64,000 nucleotides of DNA from Ampullaceana balthica (GCA_944989445.1 CALYLW010000343.1:437501-501500), one strand, 5' to 3'. Counted from the stretch's first letter, positions 46,191-57,801 are shown. Notes: generated from the letters alone by a model not told the origin. A program made the numbers and translations.

Positions 46191-46468
46191 ATCACATCAC
46201 TCACACTACCACATCACTCACACTACCACATCACCCACACTACCACATCACTCACACTACCACATCACTTACACTACCACATCACTCAGACCACCACATC
46301 ACTCACACTACCACATCACTCACACTACCACATCACTCACACTACCACATCACTCAGACCATCACATCACTCAGACCATCACATCACTCAGACCATCACA
46401 TCACTCAGACCATCACATCACTCACACTACCACATCACTCACACTACCACATCACTCACACTACCAAA
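46191..46468. repeat. 17-bp minisatellite, about 16 copies
   Basis: Copies of ATCACTCACACTACCAC, with a CAGACCATCAC variant block in the centre-right. Confidence 0.95.
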
Positions 46469-46940
46469 TTACTTATTTACTACAGAGACATTTCCTGCTT
46501 GGCTAATGCCTCAAACAAAAATGACCAAGGATGTTACACTAAGACTTAAAGAAGCTACAACACGTCAGCCGGAGATGGGTTAACACCCATTAAGCTAATG
46601 TAAATATGAATGAGTTATTTCAAACTAAAGAGGATTACTGTAGCCCTGTAATACAATAAGGGAATGGGAGCTTTTCGAGGGACTGTCACAAGAGATTATG
46701 AAAACATCAATCCAGACTTACAACAGCCCCACCCCCCACACCCTCCTCCTACTTTAGACAAGCGCGTCATATTCTTCAAACAATGTGGCCAAAAGGTTTT
46801 TGGGGAATTATTCTTTTACGGCAAATCGCTCCCCAGAAACTTTCGACTTGAAATTTAGATGGCACTTTGTATAGGGTTATAGGTTTTTTAAAGTGTATTT
46901 CCAAGCACTGAACTTATTTATACATCATCTATAGATATTT
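46469..46940. other. Spacer
   Basis: No gene recognised. Confidence 0.35.
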
Positions 46941-46945
46941 ATGAA

Positions 46946-47008
46946 TGCCAATGCCCTGTGGGAGTGCCAATGCCCTGTGACAGTGTCAATGCCCTGTGGC
47001 AGTGCCAA
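46946..47008. repeat. 20-bp tandem repeat, about 3 copies
   Basis: Copies of GCCAATGCCCTGTGGGAGT, diverged. Confidence 0.85.
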
Positions 47009-47403
47009 TACCTGGTGAGTATAGAGCGTCTTTATGTTTGCCACGATGTCTACAAAAAGTCTCTGAGACATATTGTCGAGTCGTGCATCAAACTGCTGGG
47101 GTTATACCTGTGACAGTAACTGAGAAGGTCAATTTGGGATTTTCCCAGGACTTTTCCAGTTGTTTGCATGACATGGATCAAATAGAGCACTGACATGGAT
47201 CAAATGGAGCACTGAGTAGTTTCAATGTTGTAACCTATTGTTTGATGCTGACCCTTTTTTCTTCTTCCCAATTCATCCTCAAACTGTGTAATCGCTGTCA
47301 CCACAAAAACAAGGTTTGGGTCCGGATTATAGTTCTTGTTTTTCTTTCTTTTTTTACAAATCTTATTTTATGTGCATGATACATATGTATTTGTACTATT
47401 TAA

Positions 47404-47409
47404 AATAAA
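47404..47409 (+). terminator. Candidate polyadenylation signal
   Basis: AATAAA, followed about 30 bp later by a GT-rich GGTTGTTGTTGTTT (47438-47451). This is the usual layout of a cleavage and polyadenylation site. No upstream exon can be linked with confidence. Confidence 0.25.
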
Positions 47410-47554
47410 TACATTAACTGTTTTAAAAGAAACACAGGTTGTTGTTGTTTTAATTAATATATATCTCATGGTCTCTTCTATAAGAGCCGGGTTTGGAACC
47501 TCTTTGCTCAGGTCTGGTCCACGGATCGTAGTTTTGAGGAAGCCTGAGGGCTAG

Positions 47555-47690
47555 AGTGAAACATCGACCATTACTGACGAGTATCACGGTGTATCATGGC
47601 TAGAGACAGTAACTGACGAGTATCACGGTGTATCATGGCTAGAGTGAAACATCGACCGTAACTGACGAGTATCACGGTGTATCATGAGAT
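47555..47690. repeat. Irregular tandem repeat of about 45-60 bp, 3 copies
   Basis: Recurring words CTGACGAGTATCACGGTGTA and TCATGGCTAGAG. Confidence 0.88.
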
Positions 47691-47824
47691 TGTTTTGTTT
47701 GACATCCCCTGACATCCATGGATGCTTTTGTCATTGTATGGATCTTTATCTTTTTTTTCTTCTTGATAGTTTAGGGATCATGTAAAGTGCGATATTTGAA
47801 ACCACCAATCGGCCTACTCCTAGT

Positions 47825-49106
47825 TAGGGGTCTACCGATATATCGGCTGGCCGATATATCGGCACCGATATCTGGATATCGGCAATATCGGTATCGGTAG
47901 CATGTAAAGGTCCCGATATTGACGTCACCGATATTTCATAAAAAGTGACATTTTGACCCCAAAAAAAAACGGAAACAAAAAAAAACCTATAATTTAGATT
48001 TAGAATATCTCGACAAATTAATATATACCGATATTGAAATAGTCAAAAGAGTCCTAGTATTAAAATGTGCAACCACGATACAGTTTGCCATGTGCTTTGA
48101 TATTGTTTAGGTATCGGCCGATTTTCGTATACTCAGAAATACTGTGTAAATAGTGCCGATGCCAAGTATACCGTAATATCTCTAATAAATGTATAACATT
48201 ATGTTCACGTAATTGCTCTAATAGCAAAGATGCACGCAGAATCGCAGATGTCTAAAACATTTCGTTTGGTATGGAATAACAAAATGTACCGTGTGAAGAC
48301 TTGTTGTCATTGGCAACCATTCAACCTTTAACCTCATTTTCATTCTATTACTAGTATTACTATTACTTTGTCCTCATTATTTCATTCATAAAGGTGGCCG
48401 TGTGCAAAAGCCATTAAACTATTGGTTAGAATTAATAATTATGAGTCAAGGTTGAAGTTTCAAAAGAACTTCGTAATTTTGCTTGTCCATTTTTATAAAG
48501 GACGGTTCGTTTTGTTATGAGTCCTTTGTAGGTCATGATCTGGAACTTGTAAACACATCGGAAACTTCGTTTCGGGAGAAAAAAAAATCGGTATTATCGG
48601 CAAAACTGGATATCGGTAGACCCCTTAATTATAAAATATAAATAATTACGAGTGATAAATTTTAGAATGGCGTCATCAAATATGACCACTGTTATTTTTG
48701 TCCTAACAAATACTCATATCGGCACTCATATCGGAAGAAAATATCGGTAATATCGGCAAAAATACTTATCGGTAGACCCCTAATATAAAATATAAATAAT
48801 TAGGAGTGATGAATTTAAGAATGATCGATGTCATCAAATAAGACCGCTGGTTTTTGTCCTAACAAATACACTATCGGCACTCATATCGGAAAAAAATATC
48901 TGTAATATCGGCAAAAATGCGTATCGGTAGTCCCCTAATATTAAAGATAAATAATTACGAGTGATAAATTTAAGAATGACGTCATCAAATATGACCGCTA
49001 GTATTTGTCCTAACAAATACTCATATCGGCACTCATATCGGCAAAAAAAATATCGGTAATATCGGTATCGGCAATATCGGCAAAAAGGCATATCGGTAGA
49101 CCCCTA
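47825..49106. mobile_element. Non-autonomous hAT-type transposon, copy 2 (1282 bp)
   Basis: Same ends (TAGGGGTCTACCGATAT) and same internal layout as 19993-21268, including the repeated 3' segments. The perfect 8-bp target duplications CTCCTAGT lie at 47817-47824 and 49107-49114. Small indels and substitutions separate the two copies, and the open frame seen in copy 1 is not preserved. Confidence 0.9.
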
Positions 49107-49114
49107 CTCCTAGT

Positions 49115-49435
49115 TCCACCAGTTAATGATCATTAGGGACAGTAGTCTATGTGACCTAAGCTAATCGTCTGAAAGGGCAAAGTTTAAGAACGTAATGAGA
49201 TTACACGGAGCTTGGACGGAACATTGCGAAAAGAACGGTTGTTCCATCAAGAACCGTTGTTCCATCAATTAAAGGCGATGAGTAATCTTTATTTCATTAG
49301 CCCCTCCCTCCCCCTACCCACCTCGCCGTGTTCGCGTGGCAACTGAGAGCTAGCCTCCCCCTACCCTCCCGGGATGCATTAGTATCAGGTGCTGGTGGTA
49401 CCGACGATACACAGGCTCCTTCCAATCAATAGGGA
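49115..49435. other. Spacer
   Basis: Contains a local GAACCGTTGTTCCATCAA duplication (49237-49270). Otherwise nothing. Confidence 0.35.
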
Positions 49436-49437
49436 AA

Positions 49438-49868
49438 GGAGAGATTGACCAAGTCATCGGCCCAGAGGCCGACTAAAGGAGAGATTGCCCAAGTCATCGG
49501 CCCAGAGGCCGACTAAAGGAGAGATTGACCAAGTCATCGGCCCAGAGGCCGACTAAAGGAGAGATTGCCCAAGTCATCGGCCCAAAGGCCGGCTAAAGGA
49601 GAGATTGACCAAGTCATCGGCCCAGAGGCCGACTAAAGGAGAGATTGACCAAGTCATCGTCCCAGAGGCCGACTAAAAGCGAGATTGACCAAGTCATCGG
49701 CCCAGAGGCCGGCTAAAGGAGAGATTTCCCAAGTCATCGACCCAGAGGCCGGCTAAAGGAGAGATTTCCCAAGTCATCGACCCAGAGGCCGGCTAAAGGA
49801 GAGATTTCCCAAGTCATCGACCCAGAGGCCGACTAAAGGAGAGATTGCCCAAGTCATCGGCCCAGGGG
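49438..49868. repeat. 40-bp minisatellite, about 11 copies
   Basis: Units of GAGATTGACCAAGTCATCGG plus CCCAGAGGCCGACTAAAGGA. Confidence 0.96.
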
Positions 49869-49986
49869 CCGGCTCCCAATGGCTTTGATTTGCACTTTCT
49901 CCGGAGAGCTTCAACAAAGGGAAACTGATTTCACGCTTTCGGCAAAACTTTGGCATACGGACTGGACTGGGCCGTCGTTTTGAAAG

Positions 49987-50880
49987 GCATTGTGAGGGGA
50001 AAGATTATAGACTAACGGCATTGTGAGGGGAAAGATTATAGACTAAAGGCATTGTGAGGGGAAAGATTATAGACTAAAGGCATTGTGAGGGGAAAGATTA
50101 TAGACTAAAGGCATTGTGAGGGGAAAGATTATAGACTAAAGGCATTTTGAGGGGAAAGATTATAGAATAAAGGCATTGTGAGGGGAAAGATTATAGACTA
50201 AAGGCATTGTGAGGGGAAAGATTATAGACTAAAGGCATTTTGAGGGGAAAGATTATAGACTAAAGGCATTGTGAGGGGAAAGATTATAGACTAAAGGCAT
50301 TTTGAGGGGAAAGATTATAGACTAAAGGCATTGTGTTGGGAAAGATTATAGACTAAAGGCATTTTGAGGGGAAAGATTATAGACTAAAGGCATTTTGAGG
50401 GGAAAGATTATAGACTAAAGGCATTGTGAGGGGAAAGATTATAGACTAAAGGCATTGTGAGGGGAAAGATTATAGACTAAAGGCATTTTGAGGGGAAAGA
50501 TTATAGACTAAAGGCATTGTGAGGGGAAAGATTATAGACTAAAGGCATTTTGAGGGGAAAGATTATAGACTAAAGGCATTGTGAAGGGAAAGATTATAGA
50601 CTAGTATTGTGAGGGGAAAGATTATAGACTAAAGGCATTTTGAGGTGAAAGATTATAGACTAAAGGCATTGTGAGTGGAAAGATTATAGACTAGTATTGT
50701 GAGGGGAAAGATTATAGACTAAAGGCATTTTGAGGAGAAAGATTATAGACTAAAGGCATTGTGAGGGGAAAGATTATAGACTTAAGGTATTTTGAGGGGA
50801 AAGATTATAGACTAAAGGCATTGTGAGGGGAAAGATTATAGACTAAAGGCATGGTGAGGGGAAAGATTATAGACTAAAGA
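49987..50880. repeat. 31-bp minisatellite, about 29 copies
   Basis: Units of GGCATTGTGAGGGGAAAGAT plus TATAGACTAAA. TTTTGAGG and TTGTGAGG forms alternate. Two units share the same shortened junction, GACTAGTATTG (50600, 50690), showing block duplication. Confidence 0.96.
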
Positions 50881-50902
50881 AGGAAAATGGGGATGGGTGA
50901 GT

Positions 50903-51073
50903 TGGGGAGTGGGAGACTCCCAGAAACATGGCGATGAGATAGGGAGTGGGAGACTCCCAGAAACATGGCGATGAGATAGGGAGTGAGAGACTCCCAGAAA
51001 CATGGCGATGAGATAGGGAGTGAGAGACTCCCAGAAACATGGCGATGAGATAGGGAGTGAGAGACTCCCATTG
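50903..51073. repeat. 37-bp minisatellite, about 4.5 copies
   Basis: Units of GGGAGTGAGAGACTCCCAGA plus AACATGGCGATGAGATA. GGGAGT..ACTCCC makes each unit partly self-complementary. Confidence 0.94.
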
Positions 51074-51540
51074 ACATGGCAATCAAACAAACGAGACATT
51101 TGTGAGAATTCAGAAACCTGTTTGTCATCAAGCAGTTTGTAACGAGTGACGATATGTGAGCACACTCGATTAGCCGAGACCTTTTTCAACGACTTCTGCC
51201 AATACAGTCCCAGTGTGTACGGCTGGTCTGACTGTTGACGTTTACAAACTTCAATATACAACAATTATTATGAATCTTATAAGGGGGTAGGGTAATGAAG
51301 TACCATATATGCACAAAGCACAGCTAAACCATTGATTTTTTGGACGGTCGAAGGACAATAACATTCCAGTCAGCCATTCACTTTTAGTTCTGTGTTAAAA
51401 GTCGGTCAGAGCAAACTGTACATAACGGCAACCATGTCCATGAACGAGTTCTTTGGTTAACCTCAAACCCAATGCGCTGTCAGTACACACGCCGGTGCTG
51501 GGGCTGTGGGAAAGACCACTGCAAGGCTAGACATACGACT
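51074..51540. other. Spacer
   Basis: No gene recognised. Confidence 0.35.
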
Positions 51541-51542
51541 GT

Positions 51543-51863
51543 CTACTTGGTTGTGGTAGCACTGCGCACACCATAAGGTGGAGTGTTGGTTGTCATCGCA
51601 TGTGAGGCGTGAAGCCGTTGACGTCCAGCGGCTCCAAGACCTTTACGCGGTGGATTATTAGAAGAGGAAAAAGGGGGGGGGCGTGTCATGCTGACATCAG
51701 AAGACCCTTTAGCACCTAAAAGAAATACCTGGAGAAGGTGGCGTATCAAGAACGAAGGTTTCACAGCACGGACAGATCTATTCGGGGAGACCCATTGGGT
51801 GCAACAAACATTGATAAGGCAGGATAATACAGAACTGAGAGGAAGAAATAGAAACTGAGTCAT
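51543..51863 (-). pseudogene. Possible decayed coding fragment (unassigned)
   Basis: The C-terminal part of the - strand frame reads like real protein: AKGSSDVSMTRPPPFSSSNN, RKGLGAAGRQRLHASHAMTT, and the end YGVRSATTTK before a stop. Just upstream, the protein-like stretch ETFVLDTPPSPGISF lies in a different frame, which suggests one frameshift near 51720. I cannot name the family. It may be a processed pseudogene or a terminal exon with a frameshift. Confidence 0.3.
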
Positions 51864-52020
51864 TCAGTCTAGGTCCCTGAGAATATCTGAGTTCAATGTA
51901 ATCTTTAGATTAATCTCATACACATCATATACCTGCACAAAACTTTTAGCAGACTGTGGACAGACCTCAATGTTTTGTTTAAATGAAATTATAAACATGC
52001 CTCCCCCCCCCCACACACAC

Positions 52021-52403
52021 TCCTATGAAGGCCTCAATTCAATCTCTAATATCCTCCCACACACTCACACTCCTATGAAGGCCTCAATTCAATCTCTAAT
52101 ATCCTCCCACACACTCACACTCCTATGAAGGCCTCAATTCAATCTCTAATATCCTCCCACACACTCACACTCCTATGAAGGCCTCAATTCAATCTCTAAT
52201 ATCCTCCCACACACTCACACTCCTATGAAGGCCTCAATTCAATCTCTAATATCCTCCCACACACTCACACTCCTATGAAGGCCTCAATTCAATCTCTAAT
52301 ATCCTCCCACACACTCACACTCCTATGAAGGCCTCAATTCAATCTCTAATATCCTCCCACACACTCACACTCCTATGAAGGCCTCAATTCAATCTCTAAT
52401 ATC
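52021..52403. repeat. 50-bp minisatellite, 8 copies
   Basis: Eight essentially identical copies of TCCTATGAAGGCCTCAATTC plus 30 bp. Confidence 0.97.
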
Positions 52404-52601
52404 CTTACATGATAGCAAAATGTTATGTACACTGAATACATTACATACACTATGTTTTTATTTATTTTATTTTTTTGGTTCATTTAAACAATTTATGTAT
52501 AATATATATGTGTTACCATTACTATTTGAATGTAACTCTGCTTCGGATCAACCAGAATCAACATATTATTTTGAGGGTTGTGCCACTCGTATTAGGTCTA
52601 T

Positions 52602-52684
52602 TGTAATGTTTACAACATCAATTCTATATTGTAATGTTTACAACATCAATTCTATATTGTAATGTTTACAACATCAATTCTATA
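52602..52684. repeat. 28-bp tandem repeat, 3 copies
   Basis: Copies of TTGTAATGTTTACAACATCA plus ATTCTATA. Confidence 0.94.
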
Positions 52685-53140
52685 TAAGTTTTTTCCATGG
52701 AATGTTTATAATCCTCACATATGAAAAACGTTAAAAGACAATATGTGTCAGCAATTGTTTTATTTTCAGGTCAAATTATAACATCAAAGTACTATCTGGT
52801 GGCCAGTCAAATTCTTGAGGGTTAAAGGGGGAAAATATTAGCTCCCTTTATTATGACATCAAGTGATTTCATTTTATTGATTTTGATTCATTTGTTATTG
52901 ACCTTTGTCAAATTTAATGAAATACATGTAACTTTATAATTTGAACAAATTTAAACATCAAAGGGAATATACAATATTTTATGCCCATTTGAACAATATC
53001 GGTATTGATGTTTTATTATTTCTTTTAAGTACATTAGTAAATAATATGCATGGGTGATAAAAGTTAAAGGAAACTAGTGCACAAGCAGGTAGAGTTATGC
53101 TGCAATGTAAATGTAACTAAAACCAATATTTATTTAAGTT

Positions 53141-53631
53141 TATCTTATCTTATATTATCTGTTTACAGACGCTCCTTCTATACAGAAGATTATTGCGTCC
53201 TACGCTTATCTATGGTTTGTGTTTAGTCCTGCATTTTTATTACAGATTTAAATGTTGATAAAGTGTTGGTTTTCCTGGATTCTTCCGGCAACCCATTCCA
53301 CGCCCGAATTCCGGACGGGAAGAAGGAAAACTTGTATGTGTTTGTTCTTGCATACGGAATAAGAAAGGTGTTTTTATCCTTATGTCTATCTGAGGGTTGT
53401 ATTAAGTTATCTTTGTGTTGTATTTCTAAATTAGAATTAATTGCTTTATGTATGATTACTACTTTGCTCTTGGTTCTTCTATCCTCTAGTGTTTCAAGGT
53501 TTAATGATTTAACTAATGGTGTTACTCTTGTCAGTTTCGAATATTCTCCAGTAATGAATCTGGCAGCTCTTTTTTGAATTTGTTCTAGTTTATCAATGTT
53601 TTCTTTGGTGGATGGGTCCCATACAGAAGAT
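53141..53631 (-). mobile_element. 5'-truncated Jockey/CR1/L2-type LINE, copy 2
   Basis: It matches the 3' 490 bp of the LINE at 31505-32612 with only a handful of base differences, including the same AGATA-type tail. The frame for the last 130 or so codons is intact and ends FKSVIKMQD. The truncation is at ATACAGAAGAT (53621-53631). Near-identity indicates recent retrotransposition. Confidence 0.9.
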
Positions 53632-53639
53632 AAGCTTTT

Positions 53640-55455
53640 CAAATAAGGAACTCTTTTTTTAAAACTATATCTTTAAAATGATATTGGTAACTACCTCTAC
53701 TTTTTTTTTAATTGAGTAACATTTTTGTAAACTTAGACTTAAGTACATGCCTGAATGAATTACATTTAAAATGTAGTTAAAGACTAAATTATTTTTTGGT
53801 AGATTTGTCATTTTATAAGAATGCCAATTCTAAAATATTTTTATTTTTTCATCATTCTTACTCCAGTCCCAGTGTGTCCAGTCAGTGTGTTCAGTCAGTG
53901 TGTCCAGTCACAGCATTTCATTTATTAGTTTCACACTTTGCATTGACTGCAGGTTTTTAAAACTAAGTTTTTGTCTTTGAAATTTTGCAGTGAAAAGTGT
54001 TTTACATTTATGAATTTTAGAGTGCCCGCTTTTGAATATCACGCCAATTGCTTTGAAAGCTTTCTGCCAAATTACCCCTTCAGCCACAGCTTTTGAATGG
54101 CACTTGCTCAGACTTAAAATTGTGCTACCATAACTACCAATACAATCTCAGTGGACCATTGAGAAATTTTAATTATAACATTATTATTATTATGAATGTG
54201 AATTTGCTCTTAAGCATTTAATATAGTTTTCGACTTATTTGAATTTTTTCAATGTTATATATTGATACTTTGATTTATATTATTTATAATTTTCACCTTG
54301 GATAAAATGATGATTTCCTGTCTATTTTTATAAATTATTTATAGGCTATAATAGGTTATTTACTTAACTTTTATTTTTTATCCCTCATAATAAATTGTGA
54401 TATTCATGTATATAATTATAATAAAATTAAAATAACTTTAGTGGTTATAATTATAATTATGAGTTAGCCTACAATTTATTTATTATTAAAATTGTCATTG
54501 TAATAATTAAATTATAAAATTAAAATCCCAGTATATAACTTTCACTTACACTTTTTAATTTATAAATAGTTAATAGCATTTTGATTTAGTGAAAAGTATT
54601 AAATTTTATGAATAATAATGAATTGAACTAATTGGTAATTAAAGTTAAAACTAAGTAAATCAATATTCAATTCAATTGTCAATTTCAATAGGAATATGAA
54701 TAATATGATAATAATGTAAAATTAAAATAATATAAATTTTATTAAAAAATTGTAAAATTAAAGTAACAATTAATCATTCAATGTAAAATATTCCAATTTA
54801 ATTTTTTTTAAACATACTAGACTATATCATATCATATTATATCATATTCATATAGTATAGTATAGCCTATTAATGAGTATTATTAAAATTAATAATTAAA
54901 TGTGTAAATGGGTGAAGACATGGCTTCAGTGTTCAGAATATAACTTTAACTTATTATTATTATTATAATAACCTATTTATTTAAAATTTAAAAAACAAAA
55001 TTTACATTTCCATCATAAAATTTCATATTCAGTTTGATTATTCGGAAAATTATTCAAATTATTAGTATTATTATTTTTTTATTACAATACTACTATTATT
55101 ACTATTATTATCGGTATTTTTCCCACTCATTTCACTTAGTCCCAATCCATAACTACATTTTTGTTCTCATTTATTCTGAGAAAAAAATCATAAAATGTTA
55201 CTATGACTCGGGCGTTTAATCATTCTTCTATTGTATTGAATTGTGTATTATTTTATCAGTGATCAGTTAAGTCGGTTTCCGTTTCAGTTATCATCTTGTT
55301 TGTGTCCTCTTCTACTACTACTACTACTACTACTACTCACACTAGTCACACACTCACAAATTATTCACATATTCATATTGGCCATCTATTTAAACTATTT
55401 TCTTTAAACACAAAGACGTTGAAATACAATAAATATTGAAGAAGAATTGAGTATA
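53640..55455. other. AT-rich, array-poor island
   Basis: Strongly AT-rich sequence with only minor simple repeats: CAGTCAGTGTGT near 53880, TATCATAT near 54828 and (CTA)n at 55313-55335. No exon identified. If the short - strand exon at 55619 is real, this would be its intron or downstream exons. Confidence 0.45.
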
Positions 55456-55500
55456 ATCTTCTGTACTGAAGGAGCGTCTGTTATTTATAATTTAAAAGAT
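55455..55500 (+). repeat. Decayed LINE/SINE 3' end
   Basis: AATCTTCTGTACTGAAGGAG and CGTCTGTTAT, followed by AAAAGATAAGAAG, recall the common 3' end of the Jockey/CR1/L2-type LINE and of the SINE at 56014. Confidence 0.5.
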
Positions 55501-55618
55501 AAGAAGAAAACGCATTCTTCTTTTTCTTTTCCTTTTTATTGATTGACTTTTTTAAAGCAAGTGTCCGCCGCGCAGAAAAAAAACCACAATATCGATTAAT
55601 TAAAATCTTTGTACTTAC

Positions 55619-55664
55619 CATAAGATCCAGCAAGTAACCCAATAAATATGAAGAAGAACGCCAT
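55619..55664 (-). CDS. Candidate first exon of a small membrane protein
   Basis: On the - strand, ATG at 55664 has A at -3 and G at +4. It reads MAFFFIFIGLLAGSY plus one base and runs straight into GTAAGTA, a consensus donor. The peptide is a hydrophobic N-terminus (signal anchor or single membrane segment) with small residues AGSYG at its end. It vaguely recalls short mitochondrial inner-membrane proteins such as STMP1, but that is inference. A perfect GCGCATGCGC lies about 145 bp upstream. No second exon was found. Confidence 0.33.
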
Positions 55665-55807
55665 ATTTTCAAAAATACAGAAGATCCCTTAGAATTTGTC
55701 AAGCATTATTATTTGAACTATTTAATGTTCCTGTGAAATTCTTTCGCTAAAGTGAACGAGACACTGGTTACGTTTTTCCAGTTTCAGCATCTGCATAGCC
55801 TGTGTAA

Positions 55808-55817
55808 GCGCATGCGC
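55808..55817. promoter_or_regulatory. Perfect NRF1-type palindrome
   Basis: GCGCATGCGC, the core of the NRF1 consensus, stands in otherwise AT-rich sequence and upstream of the candidate exon at 55619-55664. NRF1 sites mark many animal promoters, notably of nuclear genes for mitochondrial proteins. A chance occurrence is possible but unlikely at this base composition. Confidence 0.45.
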
Positions 55818-56013
55818 ATGAGGTATTTGTCGGTCTGTTCCGTCAACAGTGTCAAAGGCGTAGCCCGACTTGTTGGGAGACGGATCGAAAAATAAATTAA
55901 AATTGATTTTGACATTAAATTGCATTTCAATCTATGATTTTTTTCTGAATTTATTATTGACTTTAATTATTTTATTTATTTTGAAATTAACATTTTGGAT
56001 TTATATTTTCTTT

Positions 56014-56297
56014 GACGCGGTGGTCGAGTGGTAGCGCACTGGACTGTCGTACCGATGGTCACGGGTTCGAATCCGTGTGAAGGCAAGGGTTTGTTCCCGG
56101 GGCCTAGGGCGTCCCTGAGTCACCCAGCTCCGAATGGGTACCTAACTACTTAGTTAGGCGGCTGGGTAATGCGTGGAACCCACAAAGCCGTTTCCTGTGA
56201 ACGCTGCATCACTTGCCAACAGATCATCTGTCATGGTCTGTGGACGCAACTATCTTCTGCATAGAAGGAGCGTCTGTATAGATCAGATAAGATAAGA
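56014..56297 (+). mobile_element. tRNA-headed SINE sharing its 3' end with the local LINE
   Basis: The head has a pol III A box (TGGTCGAGTGG, 56021-56031) and B box (GGTTCGAATCC, 56064-56074), as in a tRNA-derived promoter. A central region with TCACCCAGCTCCGAATGGGT follows; it may be a conserved SINE core of the Nin/Meta type (from memory). The tail, AGAAGGAGCGTCTGTA and then AGATAAGATAAG, equals the 3' end of the LINE at 31505. LINE enzymes can therefore be expected to mobilise it. Confidence 0.85.
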
Positions 56298-57114
56298 CTC
56301 GAAGTCAAAGAGGACGAGTAGAGAAGGCGATTTGAAGGCATCATGCCATGAGTCATGGTCTCATGCCAAATTCTGATGTTAATAAATAATTGACATATCC
56401 TATACTTAATAATATACGATATTTTGACGGCCTATGCAATTAAGTTTTTACTAACTCTATTTAAAGCTAAAATTATTATTTAATGAATAGGGCGTATTTA
56501 ATTGTATATTTTAGTGACTTAATAACAGTAAATTAAGGTAGACCACATCTAAGTTAACACAGTGACATAAATAAATAGTTCGGGTTGGAAAAAAAAATGA
56601 CCAACTTTATTTAAAATAAAATAATGATGTCAATATTGAAAGCTTTTACATGAAATGTATATTTAAGTTTAATTTAATGTTTCAAAATTAAACATTTAAT
56701 TTGAATAGGCGATGTATTATTAAATCAGACAAAGTTTAATTCTTTTTATTTTATTAAAATTTTAAAACACTAACAGCATAGATGAATGACCCACTATGAT
56801 ATCGAACGTGCTCAATTCAATAGAAAAAATTAATCCGATTTTTACTAGACACGGAGTTGTGGTAGTGACTGCACACTGAGGAGGTTTTGATGTTTGGCGT
56901 GCCAAATGGTTAGACTAGTCCAAGGGGACATTAGTCAGCGCCTAATATTAATTTAATATTAAACTATTAATTAACATTAAATAAACGTGATTGCAAATTC
57001 TAAACTTATCAATTTTGGCGTGGAGAAAAATATTTAGAGCTTGGATTATGAATTATGTATGAATTGTGACAAAACTATTTGATACTATTTATTTTTTAAA
57101 TTTATATTTATAAA
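56298..57114. other. AT-rich spacer
   Basis: No gene recognised. Confidence 0.4.
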
Positions 57115-57122
57115 TTAGAAAT

Positions 57123-57268
57123 AAGGGATTATGATTGCACGGGGCCTCTGGCTGCAATTCCACCTGGGGCCCGGTCCAGCCCCCTTTTATTATACAATAT
57201 AATATGTTTGGGGCCCTTAAATCATTGCTGGATTTAGCCCAGCTAGCGCCGCCGTTAATCCGCCACTG
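57123..57268. mobile_element. hAT-type MITE, 146 bp
   Basis: Perfect 8-bp target duplications TTAGAAAT (57115-57122 and 57269-57276). The right end, reversed, reads CAGTGGCGGATTAACGG. The left end (AAGGGATTATGATTGC) is a decayed partner. The GGGGCCC-rich interior is typical of this MITE group. Confidence 0.78.
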
Positions 57269-57276
57269 TTAGAAAT

Positions 57277-57780
57277 ATTCTTTTTTTTTCTTATTTAGAA
57301 AGTTTTAAAGAGTTACCAATTTCTTGCTCGGTTCTTTAAGCTGATCACATTGTATTTTAATTTTCATTCAGTTTGAGATTTTTTTAAACATGTAAAAATT
57401 TGATATTTATAAAAAAAAATTAAGGGCTTAAAATTGTTGCCATAGATTCCCTCCCCTGACGAGTAAGAGTGCGAAGGGTAGCTCAACTATAGCAGTATTA
57501 ATAACTTATATTTTGATTAAGCTTATTTAACCTTATAAAATTTGAAATAAATTTTCTGAGGCTGCGAATCAAAAATTGTTTATAAATCCAATTTTCTGAA
57601 AGTTTTGCTCATGTTTACTTGTGGTGAGGGCAGAAAGTGTCAACATTTATTAACATAAAAATTAATGTTGCGACAAAACAAAAATTTAAACATTAAAAAA
57701 AAATAATAATCTATTAGGCCACCAAAAAAACCCACCTATATAAAGCTGAAAAGAAAATGTGTGTATTTCTCGTCTTGCCG
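57277..57780. other. AT-rich spacer
   Basis: No gene recognised. Confidence 0.4.
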
Positions 57781-57801
57781 TAGCTGGGTTTTATATATAT
57801 A

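Noticed and set aside
50836..51264. 142-residue - strand frame with SLPISSPCFWE repeats
   Set aside because: It is driven by the 37-bp array. The non-repeat N-terminal part has no recognisable domain.
55722..55925. 67-residue - strand frame over the NRF1-type site
   Set aside because: It overlaps the probable promoter or leader of the 55619 candidate. I see no family features and no splice link.
56014..56086. Functional tRNA gene
   Set aside because: A and B boxes are present, but a proper acceptor stem does not form and a SINE body and LINE-type tail follow.
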